In this document: positions 20,600 to 25,329 of the stretch, piece after piece
How positions within the stretch are numbered: position 1 is the stretch's first letter
Layout: the number at the start of each line of letters is the position of its first letter
Origin: Ophiocordyceps camponoti-saundersi (nom. inval.)
Taxonomy: Eukaryota > Ascomycota > Sordariomycetes > Hypocreales > Ophiocordycipitaceae
DNA: 25,329 nucleotides
NCBI GenBank assembly: GCA_003339415.1
Contig: PDHQ01000374.1
Span: 4,231-29,559 of the forward strand
Reading direction: 5' to 3'
Notes under the pieces: generated by a model
What the model saw: the letters and a program-made list of their open reading frames with translations, nothing else
What the model was told of the DNA's origin: nothing
The model's database searches: none
Translations under genes and position numbers: made by a program

Positions 20600-21860
20600 G
20601 CCTGTAAGGATCTTTCTAGGTGCTGATGACCGCCGGTGAGGGGGGCGATTCCCCTTTGCTCGATGGCCAATCGCAAGTCTGTGAAGAGCCGAGAGACGGT
20701 GAAGTTGAGGAAAGTGGGAAAGAAATGAACAAGGCGAACAGAAGCCAATGAATGGTAGGAAGAACAGTCGTCCGGCTTTGTTGAGTCAATTGATGAATGA
20801 ACAGAGACAATGAGAGACAGGAAGAATGATTCATTAACAATCGACACAATGCTTCGTGATAATCTCAAACATTATCGTTAGTAAGGTATTAAATCTCATA
20901 AAGTTGGCGTATCATTGACGTCGTGAAGGGTTCGTGAGCCTCATGAGGCGCGTCGAAGGCAGCGAGTCAAAGAGGTAGCGAGCGACGAAGAACTGAAGTC
21001 TGTGCCAGAGGCGGAGTTGAGACCGAAAGAATGGCGAGCCGATGGCGGCGAAGAGATCTGACAGGATGAGGTGGAAGAAATGAATCGTACATCGGAAGGG
21101 TGAAGGAGTGACAAGCAATCGGACTGAAGCGGCCGAGGAAAGCCGTCAAGGAAGAAAGAGGCTATAGAAGAAGACTCATAGCAGGAATACGACAAAGAGA
21201 GGTGAGGAGGCAAAAGAGAGTGCAAGTGACGAGCAATAGCCGCAAAACAGCCTTGTCAACCATGAGAAAGCCCTGATTCTCGTGGTGTATGTGCGACGTG
21301 ATGTGGCTGGCCAGGTTGGAAGCGTCCTACCCAACTTCGTGAGAGTCGACCGACACGACGGGAGGAAGCGGACGAGGGGAAGCTTTGGGGGGGGGGGGGG
21401 GGGGGGGGGGCCACCCCCCTCCTCTCCCATCCTCCTCTTCGTCTCTGCCCCTCCAGGCTTTTCCTGATTCGCCTCTTCTCTCTTTTTCTTACCCCCCCCC
21501 CCCTCCGGAAAGCCTTTCCCGCCTTGAAGAGGACGAATTGAAATTCTGAGATAGAGTGGGCCATGCAATTCTTGATGCATCCGGACTCCCGAAGGACAGG
21601 GAAGGGGTGGGAAAGCGAGTGAGAATCGTTTTTTTCCTCTCTGTCTCTCTCTTCCCGTCTTTGAAAGGAGATGGAGGGGGAAGAAATGATGAGAGAGAAG
21701 GCTATGACCAGTTGAATAACAAGGCTTTCCTCCTTTCTCCCTATTCATATTCGAGTTGGCGTCTCCGAAGCTGGACTTGACGCACATCCCACGCGGTGCG
21801 CCGTGCATCTCTCCCACGCATGCCTCGAAGGCGTCCGTCATCTTTCGTGGCGAAGCTTAA
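20600..21860. other. Upstream region of the Ser-rich gene, no gene seen
   Basis: About 1.26 kb of likely promoter and leader sequence. It includes a 24-nt G run at 21387-21410 immediately followed by CCACCCCCCT, and a C run at 21491-21503. Open frames on both strands are low-complexity shadows. Confidence 0.5.
21387..21410 (+). repeat. Poly-G run, 24 nt
   Basis: Uninterrupted G run followed by a C-rich segment; able to form G-quadruplex or hairpin structures. The length may be imprecise if it comes from sequencing. Confidence 0.85.
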
Positions 21861-22040
21861 GTATCGATCTTTTCTACCTACTTCTGCCCGCCTTTTATCT
21901 TTTTATACCTGCTAAAGCTTCCTATACCTTTTATGCCTACCTCTGCCTACCTCTATTATTTTACCGGCTAAGAAACGGCGAAGTGCGCGTGCAGGCAGAT
22001 CAAAAGATAGGAATAGGTGCCGTGGCAAATATGAATACTC
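21861..22040. mobile_element. Decayed second copy of the MITE (right part only)
   Basis: Same orientation as the copy at 14868. Its right end (22008-22040) is identical over 33 bp to the outer right TIR of that copy. The part at 21861-21995 aligns with interior 15006-15142: shared words include TCTTTTCTACCTAC, TCTGCCCGCCTTT and GCTTCCTATACCTT, with substitutions and small gaps. The left TIR and most of the right interior are missing. It ends about 215 bp beyond the stop of the secreted-peptide gene. Confidence 0.8.
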
Positions 22041-22256
22041 CTGTCCAGCAGATCTATTCAGAGGAAGATGCTATATCGAACATGTATATCGAATAAACAG
22101 AAAAAAACGAAAGTTTCCTCCCCCTCTTCTTGCCTCCCTTTCCTCCCCGGATAGACGTCTGCAGCCAATAATGAACGTGACATGTTGAAGGTGAGCCTGA
22201 GTTTTGGCGTGGGCCACAGAATGTTGCTCGGAATCTTCTTCTGGATGAGTAATAAA

Positions 22257-22472
22257 TTAACCAAAGCGCCCCAAGACTTTATCTTTGCCGCTGCCGCGGA
22301 ATGAGAATCCGCCTGAGTTGCGGTTCCGGCCTTGGGGATCGCGGCGGAAAATGGCGGCTTCATCGTTCTGAGGAAGCTCAATCGTGTCTCTGGGATTGAC
22401 CTGCGCAACGGGAGTCGGCGAAGCGATGACGGTAGCGGCCAGCGCGGTCATGATGGCGTAGATGAACTTCAT
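22257..22472 (-). CDS. Small secreted peptide precursor (71 aa) with Kex2-type site
   Basis: Single exon with start context AAAATATGAAG. The N-terminus MKFIYAIMTALAATVIAS is a classic signal peptide, with likely cleavage after residue 18. A short pro-region (PTPVAQVNPRDTIELPQNDE...) leads to FRR at 42-44, a dibasic Kex2-like site. Cleavage there would release a basic, Gly-rich 27-residue peptide with no cysteine, ending VLGRFG. I do not recognise the family. Possibilities are a secreted signalling or effector-like peptide, or a small cell-wall protein. A TATA box (22626-22633) lies about 155 bp upstream, with a GAT repeat in the leader and a duplicated 118-bp block just beyond the TATA box. 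The layout supports a real gene, but without transcripts it is a prediction. Confidence 0.65.
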   Translation of the reverse strand: MKFIYAIMTALAATVIASPTPVAQVNPRDTIELPQNDEAAIFRRDPQGRNRNSGGFSFRGSGKDKVLGRFG

Positions 22473-22543
22473 ATTTTTAGTTGGTGGAATGAGTTTTGTG
22501 CAAAGGCCTGCCTTTTTCGATGAGTGAAGGATGAGTGAAGGAT

Positions 22544-22552
22544 GATGATGAA

Positions 22553-22585
<33 letters not shown>

Positions 22586-22597
22586 GATGATGATAAT
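22544..22597. repeat. GAT trinucleotide microsatellite
   Basis: About 17 GAT units with single GAA interruptions (ATC on the coding strand), in the probable 5' leader of the secreted-peptide gene. Confidence 0.9.
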
Positions 22598-22625
22598 GTG
22601 CTTGATGTCGAGCGTCGTCCGGGAC

Positions 22626-22633
22626 TTTATATA
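22626..22633 (-). promoter_or_regulatory. TATA box (TATATAAA) of the secreted-peptide gene
   Basis: TATATAAA on the minus strand, about 155 bp upstream of the ATG at 22472 and 25 bp downstream of the duplicated block. This is the clearest TATA element noticed in the window. Confidence 0.65.
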
Positions 22634-22657
22634 CACGTCTTTGCTCGTCCTTTTGCT

Positions 22658-22885
22658 CAGACGAGTCATCTCATCCAAAGTGCCTTGACTAAATGAGCTC
22701 AGCCTCATAACGATAACTCGCAAGCTTCGTCAACTCTTTCTCAAGAGATCAGGATCCTCCTTGATGGAGAGATATCAGACGAGTCATCTCATCCAAAGTG
22801 CCTTGAATAAATGAGCTCAGGCTCATAACGATGACTCGCAAGCTTCGTTAACTCTTTCTCAAGAGATCAGGATCCTCCTTGATGG
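22658..22885. repeat. 118-bp tandem duplication upstream of the TATA box
   Basis: Unit 1 starts at 22658 and unit 2 at 22776, a period of 118 bp. They agree over about 110 bp with roughly four substitutions. Both contain GAGTCATCTCATCCAAAG and CTCAAGAGATCAGGATCC. Each carries GAGTCA (TGACTC on the other strand), which resembles a bZIP/Gcn4-type half site. Its position makes it a probable duplicated upstream activating region. Confidence 0.85.
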
Positions 22886-23229
22886 CATGAGACTTACACA
22901 GCCGAGTTACCGCCAACTGCTCCGTATAGCTCTCCCGTAGTGATTCCATAAACGAACGATGATTATGCGAACGATCTAGCCGCCATTGTGGCGATCAAAC
23001 ATCACTTACGGAGTGGCGTACAATGAGCTCCATATACTTCGTTTCAAGAGATAGCACTGAGCAAGCCACTAAAGCTGAGGAGTAACGGCGTTTCACCAGT
23101 GCAATTTTCTATCTAGAGTTCAGACAACATCGCCTTAGTCGGCTTTACCTACTTAACATTTCAAGGCACGCCTTCTTCGCAGAAACTGTTCTTCAGATAA
23201 AAATGGACAGCTATCCACCTGTCGATATT
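22886..23229. other. Intergenic stretch, no gene seen
   Basis: Lies between the promoter duplication and the kinase relic. It contains CTCCGTA (about 22919) and TACGGAG (about 23009) about 90 bp apart in inverted orientation, too short to call an element. No coding frame recognised. Confidence 0.45.
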
Positions 23230-24040
23230 GTGTGAAACCGAGCATGCTTTAACAACTTCCGGCTAGTATCTCAATAGTTTCTCCAGCAAATCCGCCAGGG
23301 TTGCGGCCTCGGCTTCCGAGATAAGGTGAAACCTTGGATGGGCGCGCATTTCTGCCCGGTACAGTCGTGGCAACTGGCAATTTTCTCTTGAATGGAGCGG
23401 GCACGCTGCACTTGTGGCTCGATATGCATGACTTCATGTTCGGAAGGAGAATTATTAGATGGACTCGTACTGGTGTCGTAGCCATCGTCTAATTCGGGGT
23501 AGTTATTTTGCCCACGTCTCTGGAGGTTTCCCTAGGAGAGAGGCAATCTCATCCACGTAGTCTTCTTTGCGGAGGCCAGCGAGCTGAAACACGTCAAACA
23601 ACCATATAGGGTGCAAGCCAGGGACCAAAGATCCATGGCTGTGCTACCTAAACGATCGATGACGACCTCTGGTGCCGCGTAGTTAGCTGGAATGCCAAAG
23701 GCGGAAGGCAGCGATTGATTGGCCGAAGTCGATAAGCGCGATGATATGAGCGAAGGGGTTCACATTCGCAAAGTCGGGCGGATAGACGAGATATTTGGGA
23801 CCGTAGGGGAATCTCCGGAGTTTGGCGGACATGGACGTCTGTTGTTTCTGGCTTGCCGAGAAGTGACAAAACGTGCTCCTCACTCAAGCCAGCCAACCCT
23901 AAAAGAACATTTGAGGGTCGGAGATCTGCAATAAACAATTAGTATCTGGAGCATGGAGACGTCAAAATGGGCCCAAAATACCTCCGTGGCAGATGCCTCG
24001 GCTACCAGGTACCTAAGAATCTTGATAGCGACGTATTCTC
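23230..24040 (-). pseudogene. Broken SRPK-like Ser/Thr protein-kinase relic
   Basis: Reading down the minus strand across several frames gives kinase landmarks in order. EYVAIKIL (subdomain II) is at about 24037-24017, then SRGICHG split by a 56-nt intron (23926-23981) from the catalytic-loop end DLRPSNVLLG. NPFAHIIALIDFGQS follows with DFG at about 23725, then NYAAPEVV (subdomain VIII), MDLWSLACTLYG (IX), KEDYVDEIASLLGKPPETW and ISEAEAATLADLLEKLLRY. At least three frameshifts separate these pieces. Most of the N-lobe between VAIK and the catalytic loop is deleted. A TAG at 23265-23263 replaces a residue before PE, consistent with CAG changed to TAG. Fungal SRPK-like kinases have this order. 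It cannot encode an active kinase as read. Confidence 0.8.
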
Positions 24041-24350
24041 TTAACTATAAAGTTATTAACAAAGTTATCACTAAGGCTATAGGTCCCGTTAACGTCTATT
24101 TTAGCGGTAATAGGAAACCGTTTCTTCGCTAGATAGAAGGCGAAGGAAGCGGATAAACGAGTAGAGCGGACTAGGTAGTTAGGGGTTATCCTGACCAGGT
24201 TGCGTCTTAGGTTAGGCGGCCTACACTATGTCTATACCTCTGGCCGCCAGTGCCCCTCACTATCGAGCCTACTAAACTCGGCGGCGCGTCCCGCCCGATT
24301 CGGTGGGCCCGATAGCGCTTTCTAGGCTTAACCTGTATATGGCTTTTTAA
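24041..24350. other. TA-rich relic sequence next to the kinase pseudogene
   Basis: Dense in TA steps (for example AACTATAAAGTTATTAAC at about 24043) and poor in CA at the left end, with short inverted GGCGGCC/GGCCGCC words at about 24216 and 24243. This is the composition expected of RIP-mutated repeat or gene debris. No protein similarity recognised. Confidence 0.5.
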
Positions 24351-24517
24351 CCGTGCAGGGTGTTGTTTTTCTTGACTGGATGCGGAAGATTTTTTTCTGG
24401 GAAAAAGGGGGGGGGGGGGGGGGGGATTGGGGATCATATTTCGGCTACGGGCTCATGACGACATTGCGGAGGTGGACTCGGTCTTCTCCGGATGGAGAGA
24501 TGAGGAGGAAGGGGTGG

Positions 24518-24559
24518 GGAGGAGGAGGAGGAGGAGGAGGAGGAGGAGGAGGAGGAGGA
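24518..24559 (+). repeat. GGA trinucleotide repeat
   Basis: About thirteen AGG/GGA units, purine-only on the plus strand, inside the low-complexity interval. Confidence 0.9.
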
Positions 24560-25171
24560 TGGCTTGTGCTGTGATTTTCTTTTTGATGAGTGCTCTGGAA
24601 ACGCGAGTGGAGAGATGGATTCAAGGGGGGGGAGGAGAGGAGGAGGAGAGAAGAGGAGAGGAGAGGAGAATGATGGTCCCTGGAAAGAGCCCTAAGCGTG
24701 GGTTTGAGGCTCTTGGTGATGTGAGATTTCACCCTTTTCGTGTCTCCAGTCTGTGTTTTCGCCCTTTGCTTTCTTTGTTGATTTTGTCAACATCTCCTTT
24801 CTTTCGTTCCCTCTCTTCTGTCTCTCTCTCTCTCTCTCTCCCATGTCCTTAACCCCTTCCTCTCTCTCCCCCCCTCCACCCTTACTTTCATCCACTCACC
24901 GGGGCTGACAGACGAGCACCGACCCAGTGAGGGGGAACAAAAAAAAATCTTGTTGGGTCGAAGTTGCCAGGGCCACCGGTATTGACGTAGGCAAGGGGGG
25001 GGGAAAGACGGCTTCTCCTTGCCGGCATACCGCTTCCATCAAATGCTATAGTGGGCCACTTGCATCCCCAGAGAAAAGGAGAGGGTGGGGAAGGGCGAAC
25101 GGGAAGCGTCTTGTGCGCCAACATGATGCGTTCATACCTTTGAGAATAGCGCTATTGGCTTTTCCTTGAGA

Positions 25172-25215
25172 GGGGGGGGGGGGGGGGAAAAAAAGGGGGG
25201 GGGGGGGGGGGGGGG
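25172..25215 (+). repeat. G16-A7-G21 homopurine tract
   Basis: A 44-nt run of pure purine made of two G runs separated by seven A. It lies within the putative intron just downstream of the partial exon at the right edge. Confidence 0.85.
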
Positions 25216-25225
25216 CCCGACATAC

Positions 25226-25329
25226 GTTGGGATATGACGGGTCCACAGGGTAAAGTTATTAGCGTCAATGGAGGCCAGCTCATGATAGAGACTGGCAACG
25301 TGGTAGATGAGGCGGAGATCCTCGACCGA
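25226..25329 (-). CDS. Partial exon, probable fungal-specific transcription-factor domain
   Basis: The minus strand reads SVEDLRLIYHVASLYHELAS and then IDANNFTLWTRHIPT from the window edge, ending at a good donor (GTATGT at 25225). The pattern DLRLIYH followed by a W in xFTLWTRxIP resembles the C-terminal regulatory domain of Zn2Cys6 regulators, in which this helix precedes another helical segment. The 5' part lies outside the window. I could not find the next exon to the left, where poly-G and low-complexity sequence begins, so the gene may have a long intron or be truncated. The family assignment is tentative. Confidence 0.45.

Larger units (their letters stand above)
24351..25225. other. 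Low-complexity, G-rich interval, no gene seen
   Basis: G runs at 24407-24425 (19 nt), 25172-25187 (16 nt) and 25195-25215 (21 nt), a GGA repeat at about 24518-24559, and a CT repeat at about 24820-24840. Open frames here are translations of these repeats (poly-Pro, poly-Arg, poly-Gly). Confidence 0.6.

Noticed and set aside
21742..21751. TATTCATATT as a possible left TIR of the second MITE copy
   Set aside because: Only 10 bp match, and the sequence between it and 21861 does not resemble the element interior.
22919..23016. CTCCGTA ... TACGGAG pair as a small inverted-repeat element
   Set aside because: Arms match over only about 7 bp and then diverge; no second copy in the window and no target duplication.
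24427..24852. Plus-strand frame with an arginine run
   Set aside because: Translation of the GGA repeat and CT tracts; no coding evidence.

Overview
This window comes from a filamentous ascomycete (Pezizomycotina, most likely Sordariomycetes). The evidence is short GT-AG introns of about 50-160 nt with CTGAC/CTAAC-type branch sites, compact housekeeping genes on both strands, Ser/Pro-rich low-complexity proteins, CT-rich leaders, and repeat debris that looks affected by repeat-induced point mutation (RIP). No tRNA, rRNA, CRISPR array or prokaryotic feature was seen. All gene models were spliced by eye and have not been checked against transcripts.

Left part (1-8300) is housekeeping. It holds the methionine-salvage enolase-phosphatase E1 (+, 182-1080), converging on the 25S rRNA methyltransferase BMT2 (-, 1398-2291). 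BMT2 shares a 435-bp divergent promoter with ribosomal protein uL23/RPL25 (+, 2727-3504), and that promoter carries a 14-bp CACGTG palindrome. Next come a CorA-type divalent-metal transporter (-, 4212-6112), signal peptidase subunit SPC1 (+, 7213-7603) and the RING-box protein RBX1 (-, 7766-8290). SPC1 and RBX1 converge with only 162 bp between their stops.

Middle part (8300-20600): about 2.6 kb without a recognisable gene leads to an Edc1/PNRC-like mRNA-decapping cofactor (+, 10954-12084). A FAD/amine-oxidase-superfamily oxidoreductase follows (-, 12942-14671). It is divergent from the MBOAT lysophospholipid acyltransferase ALE1 (+, 15604-17541), and a 445-bp MITE-like element with perfect 46-bp terminal inverted repeats sits between the two. 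A long Ser-rich protein with two C-terminal hydrophobic segments (-, 18087-20599) ends this block.

Right part (20600-25329) is accessory and repeat-rich. It holds a decayed second copy of the MITE, and a 71-aa secreted-peptide gene with a signal peptide and a Kex2-type site. The promoter of that gene has a 118-bp tandem duplication immediately upstream of its TATA box. Beyond it lie a broken SRPK-like protein-kinase relic, a TA-rich relic, several poly-G runs, and one exon of a probable fungal transcription factor cut by the right edge.

The genes do not form one pathway. BMT2 and RPL25 form a ribosome-related divergent pair. The most novel material is the MITE family, the secreted-peptide gene with its duplicated upstream region, and the short-motif decapping cofactor.
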